In this document: piece after piece, positions 14,104-21,310 of the stretch
Numbering within the stretch: the stretch's first letter is position 1
Layout of the letters: each line of letters opens with the position of its first letter
Made by a program: the position numbers and the translations under genes
Origin: JBNJDJ01 sp051744845
Lineage (GTDB): Bacteria > Bacillota > Clostridia > Peptostreptococcales > Acidaminobacteraceae
Assembly: GCA_051744845.1 (NCBI GenBank)
Contig: JBNJDJ010000029.1
Coordinates: 1-21,310, forward strand
Reading direction: 5' to 3'
Length of the DNA: 21,310 nt
Notes under the pieces: generated by a model
Database searches by the model: none
What the model saw: the letters and a program-made list of their open reading frames with translations, nothing else
What the model was told of the DNA's origin: nothing

Positions 14104-16095
14104 ATGAAAATTGCACTAACTGGTAATCCTAATAGTGGTAAGACAACACTATTTAATGCTATAACAGGAAAAATTGAAAAGGTTGGTAATTGGTCAGGGG
14201 TTACAATAGAGAAAAAAGAAGGAATAATAAAAGAAAATTTATATAAAAATAAAGAAATTATTGGTATAGATTTACCTGGTGCCTATTCTATGTCACCATT
14301 TACAAATGAAGAATCTATTACAAGAGATTTTGTAAAAGATGAAAATCCAGATGTAATAGTTAATATAGTAGATTCTACTAATTTAAGTAGATCATTATTT
14401 TTTACTACACAGCTTTTAGAATTAGGAATACCTGTAGTAGTAGCGTTAAATAAATACGATTTAACTAAAAAGAATAATATTGAAATTGATGTGAAAAAAT
14501 TAGAAAAAGAGTTAGGTTGTCCTGTTGTTAAAACTATTGCAACTAAAAATAAAGATAACGGTTTAAAAAAATTAATTAAAAGAACTGTTGATGTTCAAGG
14601 AAATGATCAAAAACAAGTATTTAATTATAAAAATGCTGATTTATCAAATAAAGAAGAAGCAAAAGAAATTGATAAAAAAAGATTTAATTTTGTTAAAAGT
14701 TTAGTTTCAAATGTAGAAATTAGAAAAGAAAATTCTAAACAGTTACAAAAATCAGTTGATAATATAGTAGCTAATAAAGTTTTAGGTTTACCAATTTTTG
14801 CAGTTATTATGTGGGCAGTATTTGCTATTTCTCAAACATATGTAGGTCCTTTACTTGCAGATACTTTTGTAGGTTGGATTGATAAGATTTATGCAATTGT
14901 TGAAACATCTTTAGGTGAAAGTGTTTCTCCAATATTATCAGCACTTCTTTTAGATGGTATTATTGGTGGAGTTGGGGCAGTTGTAGGTTTTTTACCTTTA
15001 ATTATGGTTTTATTTTTCTTATTAGCACTTTTAGAAGATTCTGGTTATATGGCAAGAGTAGCTGTAATTATGGATCGCTTCTTTAAAAAGGTAGGATTAT
15101 CAGGAAAATCGATTATACCTATGGTTATTGGTACAGGTTGCGCTATTCCAGGTGTTATGGCTACAAGAACTATAAAAAATAAAAGACAAAGAAGAACAAC
15201 AGCAATGCTTATACCTTTTATGCCTTGTGGTGCTAAATTACCAGTAATAGCTTTATTCGCTGGAGTATTTTTTCCAAATTCATCTTGGGTTGGACCAAGT
15301 ATGTATTTCATGGGTATAGCAATTATAATTATAGGAGCATTAGTAGTTCGTAAAATAACTGGTGAAGAAAAAAGACAAAATCATTTTATTATGGAACTTC
15401 CAGATTATAAAGTACCTAGTATAAAAAGAGCATTTATATCAATGATTTCTCGAGGTAAAGCTTTTGTTATAAAAGCAGCTACAATTATTTTAATTTGTAA
15501 TGCTATAATTCAAATTATGCAAACATTTACTTGGAATTTCAATGTTGTAGCTCAAGGTGCACAAGATACAAGTATTTTAGCCTCTATAGCATCTCCTTTT
15601 GCTATTCTTTTAATACCTTTAGGTTTTGGCACTTGGCAATTGGCAGCTGCTGCAATAACTGGATTTATTGCTAAAGAAAATGTAGTTGGAACTTTAGCCG
15701 TAGTATATTCAATTACTAATTTTATTAATCCAGAAGAATTTGCATTAGTAAATGGAGCTAGTGAAGTAGCAAGTACTATGGGATTAACACAAGCTGCTGC
15801 ATTAGCTTATTTAGTATTTAATTTGTTTACTCCACCTTGTTTTGCGGCTATAGGAGCTATGAATGCAGAAATGGAAAGTAAAAAATGGTTATTTGGAGGA
15901 GTAGCTTTCCAATTCTCAGTAGGTTATATAGTAGCATTTATTACTTATCAATTTGGAACTCTATTTACTAAAGGAAACTTAGGAAATGGATTCATTTCAG
16001 GTTCTATAGCAGTAATTATTATGATAAGCTTTATTGTTTATTTAATGAAAAGAGAAAATTCAATGGTTAATAATGAAGCGTCGGTAAATGCTTAA
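14104..16095 (+). CDS. feoB: Ferrous iron transport protein B
   Basis: Inner-membrane Fe(II) transporter with an N-terminal G domain. G1 is GNPNSGKTT (residues 7-15), G3 DLPGAYS (56-62) and G4 NKYD (116-119). A helical GDI-like linker follows. The membrane part holds two Gate motifs, IIPMVIGTGCAIPGVMATRT with its conserved Cys, and a second around LFTPPCFAAIGAMNAE near the C-terminus. The length of 663 residues is normal. AGGAGGG precedes ATG 14104. It lies between feoA and a Cys-rich FeoB-associated gene, under the Fur-type promoter upstream of feoA, so it should be expressed when iron is scarce. Confidence 0.97.
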   Translation: MKIALTGNPNSGKTTLFNAITGKIEKVGNWSGVTIEKKEGIIKENLYKNKEIIGIDLPGAYSMSPFTNEESITRDFVKDENPDVIVNIVDSTNLSRSLFFTTQLLELGIPVVVALNKYDLTKKNNIEIDVKKLEKELGCPVVKTIATKNKDNGLKKLIKRTVDVQGNDQKQVFNYKNADLSNKEEAKEIDKKRFNFVKSLVSNVEIRKENSKQLQKSVDNIVANKVLGLPIFAVIMWAVFAISQTYVGPLLADTFVGWIDKIYAIVETSLGESVSPILSALLLDGIIGGVGAVVGFLPLIMVLFFLLALLEDSGYMARVAVIMDRFFKKVGLSGKSIIPMVIGTGCAIPGVMATRTIKNKRQRRTTAMLIPFMPCGAKLPVIALFAGVFFPNSSWVGPSMYFMGIAIIIIGALVVRKITGEEKRQNHFIMELPDYKVPSIKRAFISMISRGKAFVIKAATIILICNAIIQIMQTFTWNFNVVAQGAQDTSILASIASPFAILLIPLGFGTWQLAAAAITGFIAKENVVGTLAVVYSITNFINPEEFALVNGASEVASTMGLTQAAALAYLVFNLFTPPCFAAIGAMNAEMESKKWLFGGVAFQFSVGYIVAFITYQFGTLFTKGNLGNGFISGSIAVIIMISFIVYLMKRENSMVNNEASVNA

Positions 16096-16104
16096 GGAGG
16101 AAAT

Positions 16105-16278
16105 ATGGGAAACATTATAGTTTCTATAATTCTTTTGGCTATTTTATTTAGCTCTATTATGTATATATATAAAGCCAAAAAAAGTGGTCAAAAATGTATT
16201 GGTTGTCCACATGGTTCAAAAACTAGTAACGATGAAAATTGTACATGTGATATTGATGTTGAATTAAATAATAAATAA
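16105..16278 (+). CDS. FeoB-associated Cys-rich membrane protein
   Basis: A 57-residue protein, easily missed because of its size. One N-terminal membrane helix (IIVSIILLAILFSSIMYIY) is followed by a short cytosolic tail with Cys31-x-x-Cys34 (CIGCPHG) and Cys46-x-Cys48. This is the pattern of the FeoB-associated Cys-rich family, often proposed to stand in for FeoC or to hand over Fe(II). AAGGAGG at 16094-16100 sets ATG 16105, 9 nt after feoB, so it is the last gene of the feo operon. A strong terminator follows. Confidence 0.88.
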   Translation: MGNIIVSIILLAILFSSIMYIYKAKKSGQKCIGCPHGSKTSNDENCTCDIDVELNNK

Positions 16279-16285
16279 AAAGAAG

Positions 16286-16320
16286 GATTATTACCATATT
16301 ATGGTAATAATCTTTTTTTT
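16286..16320. terminator. Terminator between the feo operon and ung, probably bidirectional
   Basis: GATTATTACCAT (16286-16297) pairs perfectly with 16301-16312 around ATT and is followed by eight T (16313-16320). The opposite side has an A-rich stretch (16277-16284), so it may also end ung transcripts, whose stop codon lies in the T tract. Confidence 0.92.
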
Positions 16321-16987
16321 AAATACACCAATTAATTGGTTTTAAATTATTATTTTTTAAAAACTCATTAGTTTTAGAAAAAGGTTTAGTATTAAAAAAA
16401 CCTCTTGAAGCAGAAAGTGGACTTGGATGATATGATTTAATAATTTTGTGATTTGGATTAGTTATAAATTTCTCATATTTTTGAGCATAGTTTCCCCAAA
16501 GAATAAAAACGACAGGATTGTCTTTTTGATTTATATTCTTAATAACTGACTTAGTAAAATTTTCCCAACCTTTATTTTTATGAGAATTAGCATCACCATC
16601 TCTTACTGTAAATACTGCGTTAATCATTAAAACTCCTTGTTCAGCCCATTTTTTTAAGTATCCGTGCTTTGGGATTTTGCAACCAATATCATTTTTTAAT
16701 TCTTTATAAATATTTCTTAAAGACGGAGGAATTTTAATGCCTTTATTTACAGAAAAACATAAACCGTGAGCTTGATTTTTTCCATGGTATGGATCTTGAC
16801 CAATAATAACTACTTTAGTGTTTTTGTACGAGCTTAAATTAAAAGCAGTAAAAATTTCTTCTTCTTTAGGATGAATAGTATAGTTTTTTCTTTCTTTTTT
16901 TAAAAATTGTTTTAAATTTTTAAAGTAATCTTTTTTAAATTCTTTGTTTAAAATATCTTTCCAATCTGTTTTTATATATTTTTCCAT
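16319..16987 (-). CDS. ung: Uracil-DNA glycosylase, family 1
   Basis: Removes uracil from DNA to begin base excision repair. The water-activating loop G63-Q-D-P-Y-H-G is complete (catalytic Asp65). The uracil-binding FSVNKGIKIPPSLRNIYKEL segment and the late SYHPSPLSASRGF loop with the catalytic His are present. The length of 222 residues is normal. ATG 16987 follows AGGTGAT on the minus strand. It is a single-gene unit, convergent with the feo operon and divergent from typA. Confidence 0.96.
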   Translation of the reverse strand: MEKYIKTDWKDILNKEFKKDYFKNLKQFLKKERKNYTIHPKEEEIFTAFNLSSYKNTKVVIIGQDPYHGKNQAHGLCFSVNKGIKIPPSLRNIYKELKNDIGCKIPKHGYLKKWAEQGVLMINAVFTVRDGDANSHKNKGWENFTKSVIKNINQKDNPVVFILWGNYAQKYEKFITNPNHKIIKSYHPSPLSASRGFFNTKPFSKTNEFLKNNNLKPINWCI

Positions 16988-17003
16988 TTTATCACCTAAA
17001 CTA

Positions 17004-17032
17004 ATATTAACAAAAAAATCAAATTATTTCAA
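17004..17032 (-). promoter_or_regulatory. Promoter of ung
   Basis: On the minus strand TTGAAA (17032-17027) and TAATAT (17009-17004) are 17 bp apart, 16 bp upstream of the start codon's side. Confidence 0.6.
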
Positions 17033-17040
17033 AATAATCC

Positions 17041-17069
17041 TTCACAATACTTGATTTTAATTATACAAT
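17041..17069 (+). promoter_or_regulatory. Promoter of typA
   Basis: TTCACA (17041-17046) and TACAAT (17064-17069) are separated by 17 bp. It stands back to back with the ung promoter, with only 8 bp between the two -35 boxes. Confidence 0.65.
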
Positions 17070-17109
17070 AAAAAAATGAGTGAAGTAAAAGAATTTATTA
17101 AGGAGAGAT

Positions 17110-18921
17110 ATGGAACGTAAAAGTGTTATAAATGTCGGTGTTATTGCTCATGTTGATGCAGGGAAATCTACTTTAGTAGATGCATTACTGGATCAAACAG
17201 GAGTATTTAGAGATAATCAAGATGTAAAAGATTGTATAATGGATTCGAATGATTTAGAACAAGAACGTGGAATTACAATATATTCAAAAAATTGTTCAGT
17301 AGTATATAATGATGTTAAAATAAATATTGTAGATACCCCAGGTCATGCTGATTTTTCATCAGAAGTAGAAAGAATTATGAAAACTTTAGATACAGCAATT
17401 TTATTAGTTGATTCACAAGAAGGACCTATGCCTCAAACAAGATTTGTTTTAAAGAAGGCTTTAGAACATGGATTGAAACCTATGTTATTAATTAATAAAA
17501 TGGATAAAGATGAGCAAAGAGCAAGTGAAGTAGTAGATGAAGTTTTTGATTTGTTTTTCAAATTAGATGCAACTGAAAAACAATTAGAATTTCCTATTTA
17601 TTATGGAGCAGCAATTGATGGTGTTATAAGAAATGAATGGGAAGATAAAAATGAAGATATTAAACCTTTATTAAAAGGAATTAAAGAACATGTAGAAATT
17701 TATCCAAATTTAGATGATAAAGATTTACAACTTCAGGTATCGACTTTAGATTATGATGAATATGTTGGAAGATTAGGTATAGGACGTATTAAACAAGGTG
17801 TTATAAAAGTAGGAGATACTGTTGAAATATACAAAAGAGATGGTAGTTTAGAAAAAGGTAAAATCTCAAAACTTTATATATATGAAGGAATAAATAAAAT
17901 TGAAGTTGAGAAGGCATATTCTGGAGATATTGTTGTAGTAGCTGGTATTGACAATATTCATATTGGTGAAACTATTGGTCATATTGGAAAAGTTGAACCT
18001 ATGGATATGATTGATATTGAAAAGCCAACTTTATCAATGAATTTTTATCCAAATAAGTCACCTTTTTCTGGAAGAAGTGGCAAATTTTTAACTAGTAGAA
18101 AGATCAAAGAAAGATTAGATAGAGAATTAGAGTCTAATGTAGGTTTAAAAGTAGAGGCTTTAAGTGAAAATGAAGGATATAAAGTTTCAGGTAGAGGTGA
18201 ACTGCATTTATCTATTTTATTAGAAAATATGAGAAGAGAAGGTTATGAATTAGGTGTTTCAAAACCTGAGGTTTTAATAAGAAATATTGATGGAGAAAAG
18301 CAAGAACCTTATGAAGAAGTAATTGTTCAAGTTCCTGATGAATATTCTGGAAATGTAATTAACCAATTAAATAATAGAAAAGGTCAAATGGTTTCTATGA
18401 AATCGCAAAGGAACTTAACTACTTTAGAATATAAAGTTCCAACAAGAGGTCTACTTGGTTATCGAATGCAATTTATTAATGATACACGTGGAGAAGGTAC
18501 ATTAGAAAGATCTTTTGATGAATATGACAAACATGTAGGTGAAATACCTGGAAGACAAAATGGTGTTATGATTTCAATGAAACATGGAGAAGCTATGGCT
18601 TATTCACTTTTTAAGTTAAAAGAAAGAGGAAAGATATTTATAAAACCTGCTACAGAAGTTTATGAAGGTATGATAATTGGGATGTCAAACCGTGATAAAG
18701 ATTTAGAGGTTAATCCTTGTAAAAATAAAAAACTTACTAATGTTAGATCATCTGGAGCAGATGAGGCTATAAACTTAATTGAACCTAGAGAATTCACTTT
18801 AGAGGAAGCATTAGAATTTATTGATAACGACGAGTTAGTAGAAATAACTCCTGATGCTATTAGACTTAGAAAAAAATATTTAACTAAAAATGCTAGAAAA
18901 AAATATGGAAATAATTTATAG
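17110..18921 (+). CDS. typA: Translational GTPase TypA/BipA
   Basis: Ribosome-associated GTPase of the EF-G-like class, involved in ribosome assembly and stress or cold adaptation. G1 lies at residues 14-21, switch I in MDSNDLEQERGITI, G3 DTPGHADF (75-82) with catalytic His79, and G4 NKMD (129-132). Domains II, III and V follow, then the TypA-specific C-terminal domain with GLLGYRMQFINDTRGEG and KNKKLTNVRSSGADEA. The length of 603 residues is normal. One oddity: the P-loop reads HVDAGKST, whereas TypA proteins usually have HVDHGKTT. AAGGAGA precedes ATG 17110. Confidence 0.96.
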   Translation: MERKSVINVGVIAHVDAGKSTLVDALLDQTGVFRDNQDVKDCIMDSNDLEQERGITIYSKNCSVVYNDVKINIVDTPGHADFSSEVERIMKTLDTAILLVDSQEGPMPQTRFVLKKALEHGLKPMLLINKMDKDEQRASEVVDEVFDLFFKLDATEKQLEFPIYYGAAIDGVIRNEWEDKNEDIKPLLKGIKEHVEIYPNLDDKDLQLQVSTLDYDEYVGRLGIGRIKQGVIKVGDTVEIYKRDGSLEKGKISKLYIYEGINKIEVEKAYSGDIVVVAGIDNIHIGETIGHIGKVEPMDMIDIEKPTLSMNFYPNKSPFSGRSGKFLTSRKIKERLDRELESNVGLKVEALSENEGYKVSGRGELHLSILLENMRREGYELGVSKPEVLIRNIDGEKQEPYEEVIVQVPDEYSGNVINQLNNRKGQMVSMKSQRNLTTLEYKVPTRGLLGYRMQFINDTRGEGTLERSFDEYDKHVGEIPGRQNGVMISMKHGEAMAYSLFKLKERGKIFIKPATEVYEGMIIGMSNRDKDLEVNPCKNKKLTNVRSSGADEAINLIEPREFTLEEALEFIDNDELVEITPDAIRLRKKYLTKNARKKYGNNL

Positions 18922-18934
18922 ATTATAAAGATTA

Positions 18935-18943
18935 TGATATACT
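18935..18943 (+). promoter_or_regulatory. Possible extended -10 promoter before the TSUP permease
   Basis: TGATATACT matches an extended -10 (TG-n-TATACT) in the 51-bp gap after typA; the -35 region (TTTATA) is weak. No terminator was seen after typA, so readthrough is also possible. Confidence 0.4.
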
Positions 18944-18972
18944 ATCTTTAAATAGATTTCAAAGGAGTCTTT

Positions 18973-19710
18973 ATGAATTATATATATTTAATATTAATTG
19001 GAGTATTTGCAGGTATTGTTAATACAATGGCAGGTGGAGGTTCATTATTAACATTACCAATGTTAACTTTTTTAGGCTTACCTTCTGCAGTTGCTAATGG
19101 AACTAATAGATTAGCTATTTTAATTGCTAGTATAACTTCTGTAAAATCATTTAAAGATAGAGGATACTTTGAATGGAAATTGGCGGTCAGATTTGGTATT
19201 CCAGCTGTAATAGGTGCTATGTTAGGTTCAAAAATTGCAGTGAATTTATCAAATGATGTTTTTGATAAAGTTTTAGCCGTAGTTATGTTTTTGATGCTAG
19301 GTATAATTATATTTCAACCACATCGTAAACTTAAATTTTTTAAAAAGAAAAATCTTTTATTAGGTTCAGTTTTATTCTTCTTTGTTGGTATATATGGTGG
19401 AGTTATACAAGCGGGAGTTGGATTTTTAATTATTATGTCACTAACTTTAGTAACTAATTATAAATTAGTTAAAATTAATAGTACTAAGATGTTTATTGTT
19501 TTAATATACATGATTCCATCATTTATTATTTTTTTGATAAATGGGAAAGTTAATTTTATATATGGAATTATATTAGCTATTGGAAATGCAATTGGTGCAT
19601 ATATTGGATCGGTTTCACAAATAAAGAAGGGTGAGAAAATAGTAAAAATTATTTTAACTGGAGCTATATTAATTATGTCTTTAAAATTATTAGGTATTAT
19701 CAACATTTAA
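18973..19710 (+). CDS. TSUP family membrane permease (TauE/SafE type)
   Basis: A 245-residue membrane protein with about eight hydrophobic segments in two halves. The first repeat has the family signature FAGIVNTMAGGGSLLTLPML with GLPSAVANGTNR after it. The second repeats the theme as VGIYGGVIQAGVGFLIIM. TSUP proteins are thought to export sulfite, sulfoacetate or other organosulfur anions, or to take up related anions; the substrate cannot be inferred here. AAAGGAG precedes ATG 18973. It is 13 nt upstream of the cation efflux gene and probably co-transcribed. Confidence 0.9.
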   Translation: MNYIYLILIGVFAGIVNTMAGGGSLLTLPMLTFLGLPSAVANGTNRLAILIASITSVKSFKDRGYFEWKLAVRFGIPAVIGAMLGSKIAVNLSNDVFDKVLAVVMFLMLGIIIFQPHRKLKFFKKKNLLLGSVLFFFVGIYGGVIQAGVGFLIIMSLTLVTNYKLVKINSTKMFIVLIYMIPSFIIFLINGKVNFIYGIILAIGNAIGAYIGSVSQIKKGEKIVKIILTGAILIMSLKLLGIINI

Positions 19711-19723
19711 TTAGGAGAAAAAT

Positions 19724-20599
19724 ATGGAAAAAATAAAAGTTGCTAAAAAAACAACTCTAGTATCAATAGTTGGAAATACATTACTATCTATTGTTAAAAT
19801 AGTAATAGGAATTTTAGGAAATTCATCTGCAATGATCGCTGATGGGTTCCATTCTGTTTCTGATGTTATTACTTCCTTTATAGCTTTTTTTGCTGTAAAA
19901 TTTTCTGCAAAAAAGCAAGATGATAAACATCAATATGGTCATGAAAAAATTGAATTAGTTATTTCAAAAATTTTGGCTATAATTCTTTTTTTTACTGGTG
20001 GTTATATTGCTTATAAGGCCATTAATATTATTCAAGCAAATAATTTTCAAACACCAGGATTTATAACTATTTATGCTGCAATACTATCAATTTTATCTAA
20101 GGAATTTATGTATAGATATACTATCAAAGGAGCCTTAAAAATTGAATCTAAAGCGCTAAAAGCTGATGCTTGGCATCACCGATCAGATGCTTTATCATCA
20201 GTAGGAGCTTTGATTGGTATAGTAGGTTCACGGATGGGTTATCCAATTTTAGATCCTGTTTTTTCAATAGTTATAGCTAGTTTGGTTATAAAAGTAGCAG
20301 TAGATATTTATATTGATTCAGTTAAAGGACTTATTGATACAGCTGCTGATAAAAAATTAGTTAAAAAAATAAAAGATGTTGTTTTAAGTATTGATGGAGT
20401 TATATCAATTGATTTATTAAAAAGCAGGTTACATGGAGATAAGATATATATTGATCTTGAAATTAGAGCATGTGGAGACTTAACTTTGAATGAATCTCAT
20501 GATATTGCAGAAAAAGTACATTTAACTGTAGAGAATGAATTTAAAAAAGTTAAACACTGCATGGTACATGTAAATCCGTATAAAGGAGATTGTAATTGA
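19724..20599 (+). CDS. Cation diffusion facilitator family transporter
   Basis: Proton-coupled efflux pump for a divalent metal such as Zn, Fe(II), Mn or Co. Six membrane helices are expected in residues 10-200. The transport-site pairs are visible: H43-x-x-x-D47 in ADGFHSVSDV and H151-x-x-x-D155 in DAWHHRSDALSS. A cytosolic C-terminal domain (about 205-291) ends in KKVKHCMVHVNPYKGDCN. The length of 291 residues is normal. The paired His-Asp sites do not fix the metal. It overlaps the next gene by 4 nt. Confidence 0.93.
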   Translation: MEKIKVAKKTTLVSIVGNTLLSIVKIVIGILGNSSAMIADGFHSVSDVITSFIAFFAVKFSAKKQDDKHQYGHEKIELVISKILAIILFFTGGYIAYKAINIIQANNFQTPGFITIYAAILSILSKEFMYRYTIKGALKIESKALKADAWHHRSDALSSVGALIGIVGSRMGYPILDPVFSIVIASLVIKVAVDIYIDSVKGLIDTAADKKLVKKIKDVVLSIDGVISIDLLKSRLHGDKIYIDLEIRACGDLTLNESHDIAEKVHLTVENEFKKVKHCMVHVNPYKGDCN

Positions 20600-21033
20600 G
20601 AATATTAATTGATGCTGATTCTTGCCCAGTTATAAAAAATGTTGAAAAAATAGCTAAAAAATTTTCTATAAAAGTTATTATTATAAAAAATTATAATCAT
20701 CAAATAAATAGTGCATATTCAAAAGTTATTTCAGTTGATCCAGTAAGTGAAAATGTAGATTTTAAAATTGTAAATATATCTAAAGAAGGAGATATTATTG
20801 TAACTCAAGATTATGGTCTATGTGGAATGGTTATAAGTGAAAATATAATATGTATTAATCAATATGGTAAGATTATTAACAATAAGAATATTGATAGATT
20901 ATTATTAAAAAGGGATATAAATAGAGATTTAAGAAAAAAACATAATGTTTATACTAAATTTAGTAAAAGAACATTTAAAGATGATAAAAAATTTGAAAAA
21001 AGTTTAAAAAAATTAATAAATGATTTTAAATAA
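20596..21033 (+). CDS. yaiI: YaiI/YqxD family (UPF0178) PIN-like protein
   Basis: A 145-residue protein of the UPF0178 family, with a PIN/NYN nuclease-like fold and no settled function. MRILIDADSCPVIKNVEKIA gives the first conserved Asp pair, and VTQDYGLCGMVI is the second family signature. The last 40 residues are Lys-rich and could contact nucleic acid. The start is TTG 20596, overlapping the TGA of the cation transporter; AAGGAG in that gene's last codons supports it, and no ATG preserves the conserved N-terminus. A bidirectional terminator follows. Confidence 0.88.
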   Translation: MRILIDADSCPVIKNVEKIAKKFSIKVIIIKNYNHQINSAYSKVISVDPVSENVDFKIVNISKEGDIIVTQDYGLCGMVISENIICINQYGKIINNKNIDRLLLKRDINRDLRKKHNVYTKFSKRTFKDDKKFEKSLKKLINDFK

Positions 21034-21034
21034 A

Positions 21035-21067
21035 AAGGCATAACTAATAGTTATGCCTTATATTTTT
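21035..21067. terminator. Bidirectional terminator between yaiI and the SelW-like gene
   Basis: AAGGCATAAC (21035-21044) pairs with 21050-21059 around a 5-nt loop. T-rich tails follow on both strands: ATATTTTT on plus, TTTTTATTT on minus. Confidence 0.88.
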
Positions 21068-21287
21068 ATAAATTTAGATCTTTAAATTTTGGAAATTCAC
21101 CAGTTTTTTTCTTTGAATATATTAATTCATTATTTAAAGTTACTTCAAATACCCCACCTGAAGATGGGATTAATTTAATAAATTCAAAATCATTTTTATA
21201 TTCATTTAATATTTTTTCTGTTAAGCTAACAGCTTTTGGTAAATAACCTCAAGAAGTACAATACTCAATTGACAAATTTTTTTTCAT
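21066..21287 (-). CDS. selW: SelW-like selenoprotein (in-frame UGA at 21251-21249)
   Basis: A 73-residue protein of the Rdx/SelT-SelW-SelH thioredoxin-like family, invisible to standard gene calling because codon 13 is TGA. The start MKKNLSIEYCTS leads into Cys10-T-S-Sec13, the C-x-x-U redox motif of SelW, placed just after the first beta strand as in the family. The C-terminal part also fits, with PSSGGVFEVTLNNELIYSKK followed by TGEFPKFKDL, matching the family's GxFEV...L.xSKK...GxFP pattern. The length is close to that of SelW proteins (about 70-90). ATG 21287 is preceded by AGGAGGA (21298-21292). It should be a cytosolic redox protein; the partner is unknown. It is convergent with yaiI. 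Its promoter lies beyond the window edge. Confidence 0.92.
21223..21235 (-). promoter_or_regulatory. Candidate bacterial SECIS hairpin of the SelW-like gene
   Basis: On the minus strand AAGCT (21235-21231) and AGCTT (21227-21223) pair perfectly around loop GTT. The loop begins 19 nt after the UGA with G as its first base, as in the bacterial SECIS consensus. A competing 6-bp hairpin, CTGTTA/TAACAG with loop GCT, overlaps it. Confidence 0.62.
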
Positions 21288-21310
21288 AATTTCCTCCTAT
21301 TCTTTATAAT

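Overview
The window is very A+T-rich bacterial chromosome with dense, mostly co-directional genes, strong AGGAGG-type ribosome binding sites and many intrinsic terminators. The gene set suggests an anaerobic low-GC Firmicute (Clostridia/Tissierellia-like); Fusobacteriota cannot be excluded. Pointers are a TM1266-type iron-only hydrogenase regulator, Feo ferrous iron uptake, peptide import with a cytosolic dipeptidase, and UGA-encoded selenocysteine. No mobile element, CRISPR array, rRNA or tRNA gene was seen.

The main discovery is a pair of selenoprotein genes near the two ends, both hidden by in-frame UGA codons. At the left end (285-995) is a peroxiredoxin whose peroxidatic cysteine codon is UGA; it also lacks the usual resolving cysteine. 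At the right end (21066-21287, minus strand) is a 73-residue SelW-like protein with a C-x-x-U motif. Each UGA is followed at the usual distance by a small hairpin with a G near the start of its loop, as in bacterial SECIS elements. The organism must therefore have SelA/SelB/SelC/SelD, none of which lie here.

Layout: 1-1041 peroxiredoxin with a candidate PerR-like palindrome over its -10; 1066-3854 ROK sugar kinase overlapping prolyl-tRNA synthetase; 3889-5367 a RelA/SpoT-domain protein with altered active-site motifs and a long unassigned C-terminus; 5401-7375 htpG; 7447-11687 a peptide-use block (OPT transporter, PqqD-like protein, small membrane-anchored protein, PepD dipeptidase); 11689-12612 minus-strand TetR regulator and TM1266-family regulator, divergent from 12662-13646 type I isopentenyl-diphosphate isomerase and a small nucleotidyltransferase; 13697-16320 a Fur-boxed feoA-feoB operon with a FeoB-associated Cys-rich peptide; 16319-16987 ung (minus); 17041-18921 typA; 18935-21033 TSUP permease, cation diffusion facilitator and YaiI-family protein; 21066-21287 the SelW-like gene (minus).

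Taken together the genes describe an anaerobe that imports and hydrolyses peptides, takes up Fe(II) under Fur-type control, and defends itself against peroxide with a selenoenzyme. No stretch above 300 bases lacks a gene. The two longest gaps are 1-284 (peroxiredoxin promoter region plus nothing recognisable) and 7327-7595 (htpG terminator, a 16-bp palindrome and the transporter promoter).
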